Assembly: GCF_001941425.1 (NCBI RefSeq)
Contig: NZ_CP009244.1
Span: 930,001-994,000 of the forward strand
Direction of reading: 5' to 3'
From: Corynebacterium ammoniagenes DSM 20306
GTDB taxonomy: Bacteria > Actinomycetota > Actinomycetes > Mycobacteriales > Mycobacteriaceae
DNA: 64,000 nt
In this document: positions 8,686-15,770 of the stretch, piece after piece
How the letters are laid out: every line of letters begins with the position of its first letter
Position numbering within the stretch: the stretch's first letter is position 1
Notes under the pieces: generated by a model
Database searches by the model: none
The model's input: only the letters and a program-made list of their open reading frames with translations
Told to the model about the DNA's origin: nothing
Translations under genes and position numbers: made by a program

Positions 8686-9939
8686 TCAACGCCAAAGGCC
8701 TTTCATGTCCAAGACCTCTTTGTCTTCAAAATGATCCGAATTGATCAGCTTAAACTCTTTATGATCAACCAGGAGGAGGATTATGTCCGACTCGACTAAT
8801 GCTGCGTGGTAGTTCTTAAACTCGCAATTCTCGAACCCCTTAAGTCGCTTTGGCAGTTCCTTAACATTGGGCTCAGCGATGAGGAACTGGATATCTTCGA
8901 GTTCGTCGGCGAGATCTACGGCAATGTTTAGAGCGGGAGATTCTCGGAGATCGTCGATATCAGCCTTGAATGCGAGGCCAAGAACGGCCACCTTGGAAGC
9001 ATTTGTTTCGGCGACTGCTTCTTTAACCTTATTAATGACCCACTGCGGCTTGCCATCGTTGACATTACGCGCAGCGCGGATGAGCTTGGAATTTTCAGGG
9101 TCGGAGGCGACAATGAACCAAGGATCTACGGCAATGCAGTGGCCGCCAACGCCAGGGCCAGGCTGGAGAATGTTCACGCGGGGGTGGTGGTTCGCTAGTT
9201 CGATAAGTTCCCAGACATTGATTCCAAGGTTATCGGCGATGAGGGAAAGCTCATTGGCGAAAGCGATGTTGACATCGCGGAAAGAGTTTTCCGTAAGCTT
9301 CGCCATCTCGGCAGTCACATCATTTGTTGGGAGTAATTCGGCTTTGCAGAACGTCGCGTAAATAGCAGTTGCGCGCTTCGTAGCCTCCTCTGTTTGCCCA
9401 CCGATGATGCGGTCGTTGGTGCGAAGCTCCTCCATCGCCTTGCCTGGGAGGATTCGTTCTGGGCAGTGAGCAAAGTAGACAACTGGCTTGCCATCTGGAT
9501 TGTCGGCGCCGTCAGCAACGAGGTCAGGGCGAAGTTCCAGAATCTTATCCGCCATCTTCTTGGTAGTAAGCGGTGGCGAAGTTGACTCAAGGATGACTAG
9601 TTCGTCGCCTTTGAGCTGAGGGGCAATAGCTTCAGCGGCTGAATAAATGTATTTCATATCGACGTCGTAGCCTTCGGTAAAAGGTGTAGGAACGGCGATA
9701 ATGTATGTCTGCGCATGAACCTGGGTAGTGGTAGCGCGGAAATTGCCGGAGGCAATTGCTTGTTTGAGCTCTTCTTCTAATCCAGGCTCGACAATTGTGA
9801 CCTCGCCCCGGTTAATGCGCTCGACGTTCGCTTCGTTCACGTCAACGCCAGTTACGTCTACTCCAGAATTCGCCATTACTACTGCAGTGGGAAGGCCGAT
9901 GTAGCCGAGGCCGACGAAGGCAACGGTGGGATTAGTCAT
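8686..9939 (-). CDS. wecC: UDP-N-acetyl-D-mannosamine dehydrogenase
   Basis: 417 aa, the normal length. It oxidises UDP-ManNAc to UDP-ManNAcA with NAD+ in the cytoplasm, giving an activated uronic acid for surface polysaccharide. The N-terminal Rossmann motif is 'AFVGLGYIGLPTA' (residues 6-18), followed by 'VPTPF' and 'ILESTSPPLTT'. The middle domain has 'ANHHPRVNILQPGPGVGGHC' with the catalytic Cys. The Lys and C-terminal Rossmann region is 'AVLGLAFKADIDDLRESPA'. The 'HPRVNILQPGPGVGGHCIAVDPWF' form distinguishes WecC-type from UDP-glucose dehydrogenases. The ATG at 9939 follows a GAGGAC ribosome-binding site. It fits with the glycosyltransferase at the left edge as part of one envelope-polysaccharide locus now disrupted by insertion sequences. 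Confidence 0.93.
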   Translation of the reverse strand: MTNPTVAFVGLGYIGLPTAVVMANSGVDVTGVDVNEANVERINRGEVTIVEPGLEEELKQAIASGNFRATTTQVHAQTYIIAVPTPFTEGYDVDMKYIYSAAEAIAPQLKGDELVILESTSPPLTTKKMADKILELRPDLVADGADNPDGKPVVYFAHCPERILPGKAMEELRTNDRIIGGQTEEATKRATAIYATFCKAELLPTNDVTAEMAKLTENSFRDVNIAFANELSLIADNLGINVWELIELANHHPRVNILQPGPGVGGHCIAVDPWFIVASDPENSKLIRAARNVNDGKPQWVINKVKEAVAETNASKVAVLGLAFKADIDDLRESPALNIAVDLADELEDIQFLIAEPNVKELPKRLKGFENCEFKNYHAALVESDIILLLVDHKEFKLINSDHFEDKEVLDMKGLWR

Positions 9940-10346
9940 GTTTATGTCCTCAATTTTGGGCTAACTGGGCAGGTTTAAGGTTTCGTTAGCGGTACTTTTT
10001 GTAGCAAACATTGGGGATATTACTATCTATAGGAAAATCTCGCGGGCGAACCCTCCAGCAGGGGTGTAATGGCGATGACGTATCCATTCGACGGCTAAAG
10101 CTGAGAATGAGCTATTTTGTTGGTCGATTTATCTGTGAGGCCTGCATGAACTATAGATTCCTGCATCGAAAAGCTCTATTGTTGCTCGACTTTCTTCCGC
10201 AAATTCCTGTGAGCACTGTTACAGTCGTGCGATGATGAAAGTAAAGCGCTTGGCTCATAAATAGTTTCAGTTCGAAATTTGTTCAAACCTACAGCACTTA
10301 CGCGAACCCGACAGAATTCCTCCTAGAATTTTCAAGAGGTGAGGAA
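9940..10346. other. intergenic between wecC and APC permease
   Basis: About 400 bp of divergent intergenic sequence holding the promoters of wecC (leftward) and the permease (rightward). A 74-codon frame at 10011-10235 has an unlikely composition and no ribosome-binding site, and was not accepted as a gene. No repeat or RNA motif was recognised. Confidence 0.4.
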
Positions 10347-11792
10347 ATGGATTCACCTACCCAAGAAGCATCGCTGAAGAAGTCCTTTAAACCGTCGTGG
10401 GTATTTGCCATGGCGTTGGGGTCAGCCATTGGCTGGGGCGCATTTATTTTGCCCTTCGATTGGATGACGGCCAGTGGACTTGGTGGTGCACTTATTGGCT
10501 TAGCAATCGGTGGTGGACTAATTGCCATCATCGGTTTTAGCTATGGCTATGCCATTAAAGCGTTGCCGGTAACGGGAGGCAGTGTTGTCTTCGCCATGGT
10601 GTCACTGGGGCGAACCCACTCGTTTATTGCAGGGTGGGCGTTAACGCTTGGGTATGCGGGCATCGTGGCGCTCAATGCGTCTGCGATAACACTCGTCTTT
10701 CGAGTCACGCTGCCAAACTTGTTTCAGCGGTTTCCCCTTTATGATGTTGCGGGGTGGACCATCTACGTTCCGGAGATCATCCTTGCCTCTGCATTTATCT
10801 TGGCGTTTGCGTGGTTGAACTGGAAAGGGTCGGAGCTTTCAGGCAGGTTCCAGCTGTGGGCGGTCATCTTATTGATTGCAGCTGTCGTCATTATTTTTGT
10901 TTCCTTGTTGGTGCACTATTTCACGGTGCAGCCCGAGCTTCCTACAGCAATTCCTACTGGCACATCGGCCACCGCGGCAATCCTGACCATGGTTGCCTTC
11001 GCACCCTGGGCCTATGTCGGTTTTGATAGCATTCCGCAGCTAGCAGGGGAGTTTAGCTTCTCCGCGCGCAAGGCACTGGGGTTGTTGTTGTGGGGGATTA
11101 TCGCTGCAACATTGATTTATATGACGATGATGGTGGCCACCGTAATCGCGGTCGGCACCGATCATGCTGCTTATGAAGAATCCGCCTGGCCACCAGGGGA
11201 AGCCATCGCAGAGGTTATGGGGCCGATTGGCCTAGTCCTCATGGTGGTTGCGGTGACGATGGGTGTGCTGACTGGGCTGAATGGATTTTTCGCAGCGTCG
11301 AGTCGCGTGGTCTATTCCTTAGGACATGCAGACCTAGTCCCGAAAGCTTTTGGTGTGCTCGACTCACGGTATAAAACCCCGCGCAACGCGATCTTATTCG
11401 TTGCCGCCATCTGTCTTATCACCCCGTGGTTTGGACGGGCGGCGTTGACCTGGATTGTCGATATGACGAGTGCAGGCATTACGTTTGCGTACTTCTATAC
11501 GTGTTTCTGCGCGTGGAAGATTGTTCGTACAGGACAAGTGGCAGGTATGGATAATCCGCTGCCACGATCCAAGGTGCAGGAAGTACTCAGTGCCATCGGT
11601 TGTGTTCTTGCTGTCGGCTTCTTAGCGCTGTTGTTAGTGCCCGGTTCTCCAGGAATGCTCGACACCCCGGCCTTGGTGGCGTTGGTTGTGTGGGTGCTGC
11701 TTGGAGTGGGCTATTACTTCATCATGATGAAGAGGCTGAAGGACGTGCCAGAAGATGTCACGCAAGAAAAGCTTTTGCAATTGCATGCCTGA
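10347..11792 (+). CDS. APC-family amino acid/amine permease
   Basis: 481 aa with about 12 hydrophobic segments. The N-terminal 'ALGSAIGWGAFILPFDWM' corresponds to the unwound TM1 substrate-binding loop of APC (LeuT-fold) transporters (G-S-A-I-G), and 'APWAYVGFDSIPQLAGEF' is the characteristic TM6 region. It probably imports an amino acid or amine across the cytoplasmic membrane using an ion gradient; the substrate is not evident. The ATG at 10347 follows an AGAGGTGAGG ribosome-binding site. Downstream genes on the opposite strand include glnA and an ornithine-cyclodeaminase-family gene annotated in related actinobacteria with amine oxidation, so an amine substrate is a reasonable guess. The space between this gene and glnA holds an accessory islet, with a degenerate glnA 3' end starting about 70 bp after this gene's stop. 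Confidence 0.88.
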   Translation: MDSPTQEASLKKSFKPSWVFAMALGSAIGWGAFILPFDWMTASGLGGALIGLAIGGGLIAIIGFSYGYAIKALPVTGGSVVFAMVSLGRTHSFIAGWALTLGYAGIVALNASAITLVFRVTLPNLFQRFPLYDVAGWTIYVPEIILASAFILAFAWLNWKGSELSGRFQLWAVILLIAAVVIIFVSLLVHYFTVQPELPTAIPTGTSATAAILTMVAFAPWAYVGFDSIPQLAGEFSFSARKALGLLLWGIIAATLIYMTMMVATVIAVGTDHAAYEESAWPPGEAIAEVMGPIGLVLMVVAVTMGVLTGLNGFFAASSRVVYSLGHADLVPKAFGVLDSRYKTPRNAILFVAAICLITPWFGRAALTWIVDMTSAGITFAYFYTCFCAWKIVRTGQVAGMDNPLPRSKVQEVLSAIGCVLAVGFLALLLVPGSPGMLDTPALVALVVWVLLGVGYYFIMMKRLKDVPEDVTQEKLLQLHA

Positions 11793-11859
11793 TTTCTATC
11801 GTGGGCGCACGGGGCTTGCCAGTGCAGGCGCGATTAACATCCGCGTAGAGGGATGAGAC

Positions 11860-12035
11860 CTACTTATGCGTTGCCACTCGCCTTGAATTCCGCTGGGGAA
11901 AGTGGTTGAATTTCGCAGCCATACTTACGGCGGGGGCGGGCCGTGGGAGGTATTCGCAAATGGCGTGGCTGGAGAAGACGGAACACAAAGTGGTTCTAAG
12001 CATAGACTTCTGCTCATGACTTCATCGGAACTCGT
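11860..12035 (-). pseudogene. degenerate glnA 3'-end fragment A
   Basis: Aligned by eye to the 3' end of the intact glnA at 15771. The shared 16-base stretch AGTGGTTG(A/G)ATTTCGC is followed by a similar GGCGGG and CTTC.GCTCATGAC. Read on the minus strand it encodes 'RRKYGCEIQPL', against 'RLKFDREIQPL' in GlnA, and a CCCC..GGAATTC block matches the codons for 'SPKEFE'. Only the C-terminal coding part is recognisable and it carries gaps, so it is a dead relic. Its position between the permease and the TIR/SLATT genes, with a second relic on the far side, suggests the islet was inserted at or next to the 3' end of glnA. Confidence 0.65.
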
Positions 12036-12375
12036 GTTCTGAAATGTTTTGGCTGATTAGCTAGCCCGAGGCAAAGCAGTTCTCGATGTGAATTGTTTTC
12101 CGGCATAAATCAAGAGCTATTTAGATGCAGATTACTGCGAAGTTCCGCTCTGTCTGCATGATCTGCGCAGAAGGCACAACTGGGAGCGCTGGCTATGTAC
12201 TCCTCGAGGATCGAGCGTCATCTAAAGATAAGCGGTATTCGTGAAAGTGAATCGCTACGTTTCCGGAACTGGGAGCCTCGCGATAGTATTGCTCTAAACG
12301 GCTTAAATGATAAGACAACCATCATCTGTGGCTAACGAAATCATTTGGGCGAAAGGGTGCATGTGGAGGTCGTGC

Positions 12376-12960
12376 ATGGGACATAAGGTTTACATATCTT
12401 TCAAAACTGAGGACGCAAGGTTTAAGGAGGAGATTCAATCATGGGAGCACTTAGACTATGTCGACAAATCATTAAATGAACCTATTGATTCTGAGAACGA
12501 TGATTATGTGCTCAGAACAATTCGTGAAGAGTATCTGCATGATTCCACAGTTACAGTTTTCCTGATCGGCGAGAATAGTAGTGAAGACTTAGGAGCATGG
12601 GAGCAGCGATTTATAAAAGGCGAATTGCAAGCATCGCTGTATAACAGAGAAGGGAATACCAAGAGTGGGGTTTTAGGAGTAGTTCTGCCGAGTATGATGA
12701 GCACGGTATATAAAGGGAGCCTCAAATGCTCCCAATGCGGTGAAACTCATAGAACTGTAATGATCAATGATTCTACAGTCATAAAAGAATTCAGCTTCAA
12801 TTTCTATATTCCGAAGGTCGGATGTGCTTGGGCTGAGTCGGAGAGGTTCTGTGTATTAGTTCCTTGGGAATCATTTAAAGACGACCCGAACACTTGGATA
12901 GATAAGGCCTACGATAAGCGTTCAGAAGCGATTGCGGCCAAGACCAAAGTTAGGCCATAG
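12376..12960 (+). CDS. TIR-like (DUF1863/ThsB-type) signalling protein
   Basis: 194 aa from the ATG at 12376, chosen because GGAGG lies 6 bases before it; an upstream ATG at 12307 lacks a ribosome-binding site. The fold is TIR-like: strand 'HKVYISFKTED' (3-13), the stretch 'DYVLRTIREEYLHDSTVTVFLIG' (43-65) typical of DUF1863/ThsB-type proteins, and 'AWEQRFIKGELQASL' (74-88) with Glu76 or Glu83 as candidate catalytic residue. A later 'LKCSQCGETHRT' (117-127) has a single CxxC, unusual for the family. In Thoeris, ThsB-like TIR proteins sense phage and make NAD-derived nucleotide signals. The next gene starts 1 bp after the stop and encodes a membrane SLATT protein, so this protein probably generates a signal for that effector. 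It is AT-rich and in an accessory islet, consistent with transfer. Confidence 0.78.
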   Translation: MGHKVYISFKTEDARFKEEIQSWEHLDYVDKSLNEPIDSENDDYVLRTIREEYLHDSTVTVFLIGENSSEDLGAWEQRFIKGELQASLYNREGNTKSGVLGVVLPSMMSTVYKGSLKCSQCGETHRTVMINDSTVIKEFSFNFYIPKVGCAWAESERFCVLVPWESFKDDPNTWIDKAYDKRSEAIAAKTKVRP

Positions 12961-12961
12961 T

Positions 12962-13837
12962 ATGATGGATACGCTTGAGTTTCCTAGCCTATTGGCAGCC
13001 ACGGAGAAAGTTTCGGCCTCGGCACAGAAATCCTTCTTTTTTGCGACAGGCAGTGCCTTTCTATTGCTCGCAGTTGCATCGTTAGCGGCACTAGTTTCGC
13101 CAAGCGGGTCGATAGGCTTTGTCGGCTCGATAGTGAGCGTAGCGTCGTTTATTGGCGCACTCGTTATTCAGTTGAGTAGTGCCAAAAAAGAACAGGAACA
13201 AAAATGGTACCAAGCGCGGGCAGCCTCTGAGTCCATTAAGACTGCGTCATGGGAGTTTGCCGTTGGAGGTGAAGCATTCAGACTTGATGATGCGACAGCA
13301 GAAGACAGATTCAGTGAAACTTTGCGGGAAATTTTGAGCGACTTGAAATCTCTGGATATCGGTACCGCTGTTACTACGGAGTCCTCCGCAACCGAATCAA
13401 TGGCTGCTCTACGAGAAGCAGATTTAGCAACTCGCGCAGAGACTTATCGTTCCCAGCGAGTTGACGATCAGGTCAAATGGTATTCGGCAAAGGCTGCGCA
13501 GAATAAGAATAGGAATCGTCGGTACATAATTCTTGTAGTCTGCGTTGAAGTTATTGCAATTCTTCTAGGGTTATTCAGCATAGCTGGCCACGGCACTATA
13601 GATTTGATGTCACCTGCTGCAGCGATTGCTGCAGGATTGATTGGTTGGATGCAAGCTAAGAAGTTTGCAAATCTTTCGGTCGCGTATGCAGTCACGAGTC
13701 ACGAAGTTTCGCTGATTCCTCCGACACTCTTCTCTGCCGCCACGGAACCGGAATGGGCCCAAGCAGTACATGATGCTGAGGCCGCATTCAGCCGTGAGCA
13801 CACCATGTGGTTAGCACGTAGGCAGGGGCCCGTTTAG
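12962..13837 (+). CDS. SLATT-domain membrane protein, predicted effector
   Basis: 291 aa from ATG 12962, 1 bp after the TIR-like gene, implying translational coupling. It has two similar halves. First: membrane segments at about 25-45 and 51-72, followed by the SLATT hallmark 'KWYQARAASESIKTASWEF' (81-99). Second: a soluble helical region, then 'WYSAKAAQNKNRNRR', membrane segments at about 188-205 and 213-228, and 'AKKFANLSVAYAVTSHEV'. This matches SLATT/DUF4231 proteins, two-transmembrane modules predicted from comparative genomics to be pore-forming effectors of nucleotide-activated conflict systems. By inference, infection-triggered nucleotide made by the TIR-like partner opens or assembles this protein in the membrane, causing depolarisation or cell death. 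No enzymatic motif is visible. Confidence 0.78.
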   Translation: MMDTLEFPSLLAATEKVSASAQKSFFFATGSAFLLLAVASLAALVSPSGSIGFVGSIVSVASFIGALVIQLSSAKKEQEQKWYQARAASESIKTASWEFAVGGEAFRLDDATAEDRFSETLREILSDLKSLDIGTAVTTESSATESMAALREADLATRAETYRSQRVDDQVKWYSAKAAQNKNRNRRYIILVVCVEVIAILLGLFSIAGHGTIDLMSPAAAIAAGLIGWMQAKKFANLSVAYAVTSHEVSLIPPTLFSAATEPEWAQAVHDAEAAFSREHTMWLARRQGPV

Positions 13838-13929
13838 GAGCGGTGGCTACAGGGGCCTCTTATTCCAACTTCCCCCAGTTGACGCTCGCGTGAGGGGCAA
13901 CTACCTAAGAAATGTATAACAGTTTGAGG

Positions 13930-14145
13930 TCCTTATGCGTTGGTTTTCAGTGGAGGGTTAGAATTTTGCCGTCGAATTTTCGGCGGGCGTAGACACTGAG
14001 CGGTGCTTCGCTGATGATGCTGCTGACAGTGAGGAATTTAGAATCCTTTCGAAAGCATCGAGTGAGTGAGGCATGCGGAGTCAAACTTGACCCCTTCTGG
14101 TTCGAATTCGCAGTGGTATTTGGTGGTGGTCGGGAAGCGATGCAG
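13930..14145 (-). pseudogene. degenerate glnA 3'-end fragment B
   Basis: On the minus strand this reads 'KFLTVSSIISEAP' followed by 'VYARRKFDGKILTL', in one frame and of the same length as GlnA 'EFLTAGNVMSEDFLDAYARLKFDREIQPL'. Upstream, 'PHSLDAFER' matches 'PHSLEASLDALEK' with a 12-bp deletion and one frameshift. The copy ends in an early TGA. It is clearly homologous to the last ~70 codons of the intact glnA about 1.8 kb to the right, but heavily diverged. With fragment A it brackets the TIR/SLATT pair. Both relics begin with the same CTTATGCGTTG sequence, which intact glnA does not share exactly. Confidence 0.75.
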
Positions 14146-14516
14146 TCGGCAGCTGGCTTTTCCCAGATGCGCCGGGGTGCGGCTTATCTGCTAGACGCGT
14201 CGTCCGAAAAATTTCGCCTCAGAAACGTTGGCCAGGCATCGATTGAAATTCAGTGTCGGCGGGGTATGTGTCAGCACTGACGGTGTGCAAATTCGATTTC
14301 CTTCCGTGGCGTCGCCCATCATAGAAAAGGCTCTGCGCTTCCACAGATCCTGGTCCGCTTAGTACTTAGGCCATTGTCAATTTCATGTGACGTTATCTTG
14401 CCGTTCTCTATCTCGGTGTTCTTATTTGTTCCTTCGTAGAAGATAGCAGGCTACTAGAGGCAAATTGCGTAATGTTTCTGGGTGCTCTGGCTTGAGAAGC
14501 TGAGCGCTTATCTGGG
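14146..14516. other. non-coding stretch between glnA relic B and the XRE/ImmA gene
   Basis: About 370 bp with no convincing gene. A + strand frame covering 14014-14280 is an antisense shadow of the glnA relic. Similarity to glnA fades after about 14145. Nothing else was recognised. Confidence 0.4.
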
Positions 14517-15578
14517 CTATCCGAAAATAGCTAGGTTGGTAGCGAAAATACCGAAGTCGATCACATCGTGTGGCAAACCAAGCTGCTTCGCAAGGTCCTT
14601 CCGGGATTGGAATTTGGGATTGTGCTTGTCGAATACCTGGTCAAAGATTCGGGACCGCTCGAAGTGCGGCAGTCCGTTAGGTTCACCGTCCTTGTATCCG
14701 CGCTGGTTGAGAGCTGCGCAACGTCGTTTGTAGGTGGCGTCACTTAAAATTCCAGCGAGATGAAGGGACACTACGGTGGCCATGGCCGACACTCTATATG
14801 TGGCTTTGAACGCAAAGATCTCAGTGAGGTTCGGCAGCTTAGGAAGGTAAGCCTTGAGCGCTGCTTCTGCGATGAGAAACTCTGAAGCAAAGGCATCGGC
14901 TTCCTTCTCTTGCTGTGGGTTGTCGCCGCCCACGGAATTGTGGTGGAGGACTAGGTGTCCAAGCTCATGGGCAATGTCGAACCTGCTGCGCTCAGGTGTC
15001 TTCTGCCGTGACGAGAAAATTACGGGCTGTGCTCCGGCCCAGGCAGAAAATGCGTCGACATCTTTCGCGACATTAGTTAAGCCATAGACAGAAATTCCTC
15101 GTGATTCACAGAGCTGGACCATATTAGGGGCGGGATTGGTACCAAGGCCCCATGCTTGACGGAGTAGCTGGGCAGCAAGCTTTGGAGTCTCATTGGATAG
15201 GCCCATCCAGTCGAGTGTTGGAACCGTGTATTTTTTGCGAATCCAGGAATCGATTTGGGTAAGCAGATTGCCGTTTGCAATGGCAGATTCGCGATGTGCT
15301 GCTTGTGCCTTCCGGCCTGCGAGAAAATTGATGTTGGAGCGCTCGAGAACCTGTGGATGGGATGCACTGAGAAATTCTGGGGGAACAGTGAGGGCGCGGC
15401 TGAGCGTTTCTTGTAAGTCAGAGGGGAAGCCCTCATTTAGGTACCGAGTATATGTATGGGGAGTTACCGAAATTTCGCGGGCAAGTGAGGTTTTCCCAAT
15501 GGCGCGAAGACACCGCGCTTGCTCGACGCTGGCGGTCTCGAGTCTGGTTTCAAGTGATGAAGAGGTCAAAGTCATCAT
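14517..15578 (-). CDS. XRE-type HTH plus ImmA/IrrE-family zinc metallopeptidase
   Basis: 353 aa. The N-terminal part ('LRAIGKTSLAREISVTPHTYTRYLNEG', about 24-50) is a helix-turn-helix resembling XRE regulators. The C-terminal part contains the gluzincin signature 'HELGH' (204-208) in 'RSRFDIAHELGHLVLHH' and a downstream 'EKEADAFASEFL' (about 222-233) supplying the third zinc ligand. ImmA/IrrE proteins cleave or inactivate repressors: ImmA cuts ImmR in ICEBs1, and IrrE acts on DdrO in Deinococcus. Here HTH and protease are fused, a common form in mobile islands and toxin or defence loci. The gene lies between glnA relic B and the intact glnA, facing the same way as glnA. Whether it controls the TIR/SLATT genes or is an independent cargo gene cannot be told from the sequence. 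Confidence 0.85.
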   Translation of the reverse strand: MMTLTSSSLETRLETASVEQARCLRAIGKTSLAREISVTPHTYTRYLNEGFPSDLQETLSRALTVPPEFLSASHPQVLERSNINFLAGRKAQAAHRESAIANGNLLTQIDSWIRKKYTVPTLDWMGLSNETPKLAAQLLRQAWGLGTNPAPNMVQLCESRGISVYGLTNVAKDVDAFSAWAGAQPVIFSSRQKTPERSRFDIAHELGHLVLHHNSVGGDNPQQEKEADAFASEFLIAEAALKAYLPKLPNLTEIFAFKATYRVSAMATVVSLHLAGILSDATYKRRCAALNQRGYKDGEPNGLPHFERSRIFDQVFDKHNPKFQSRKDLAKQLGLPHDVIDFGIFATNLAIFG

Positions 15579-15715
15579 CCAAAATGTCGGGAACTGGAGT
15601 TAACACCCGAAACCACTTCTTCGGGACTGTACGCCCGAGTATAGAAGGCGAGACGAAGGTGGGTGTAACTTCATGCAGCTGGCCATCATTGCCAGCCAAA
15701 CGCCGCAAATAAGAA

Positions 15716-15744
15716 TAGGACCGCCCGATTCTCGGACAGTCCTA
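15716..15744 (-). terminator. intrinsic terminator after glnA
   Basis: Inverted repeat TAGGAC...GTCCTA enclosing CCGA...TCGG. Read leftward it is followed by a T-rich run (TATTCTTATTT). It lies 27 bp beyond the glnA stop and before the XRE/ImmA gene's 5' end, so it probably ends the glnA transcript. Confidence 0.7.
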
Positions 15745-15770
15745 GCCATTGTGTAGACGCGTGGTACGAG

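Noticed and set aside
13880..13907. Hairpin AGTTG.CGCTC/GAGGGGCAACT after the SLATT gene as a terminator
   Set aside because: The stem has mismatches and no T-tract follows; it may contribute to termination but is not supported well enough to list.
14014..14280. 88-codon + strand open frame as a small gene
   Set aside because: It lies antisense to the glnA 3' relic and its apparent openness comes from that relic.
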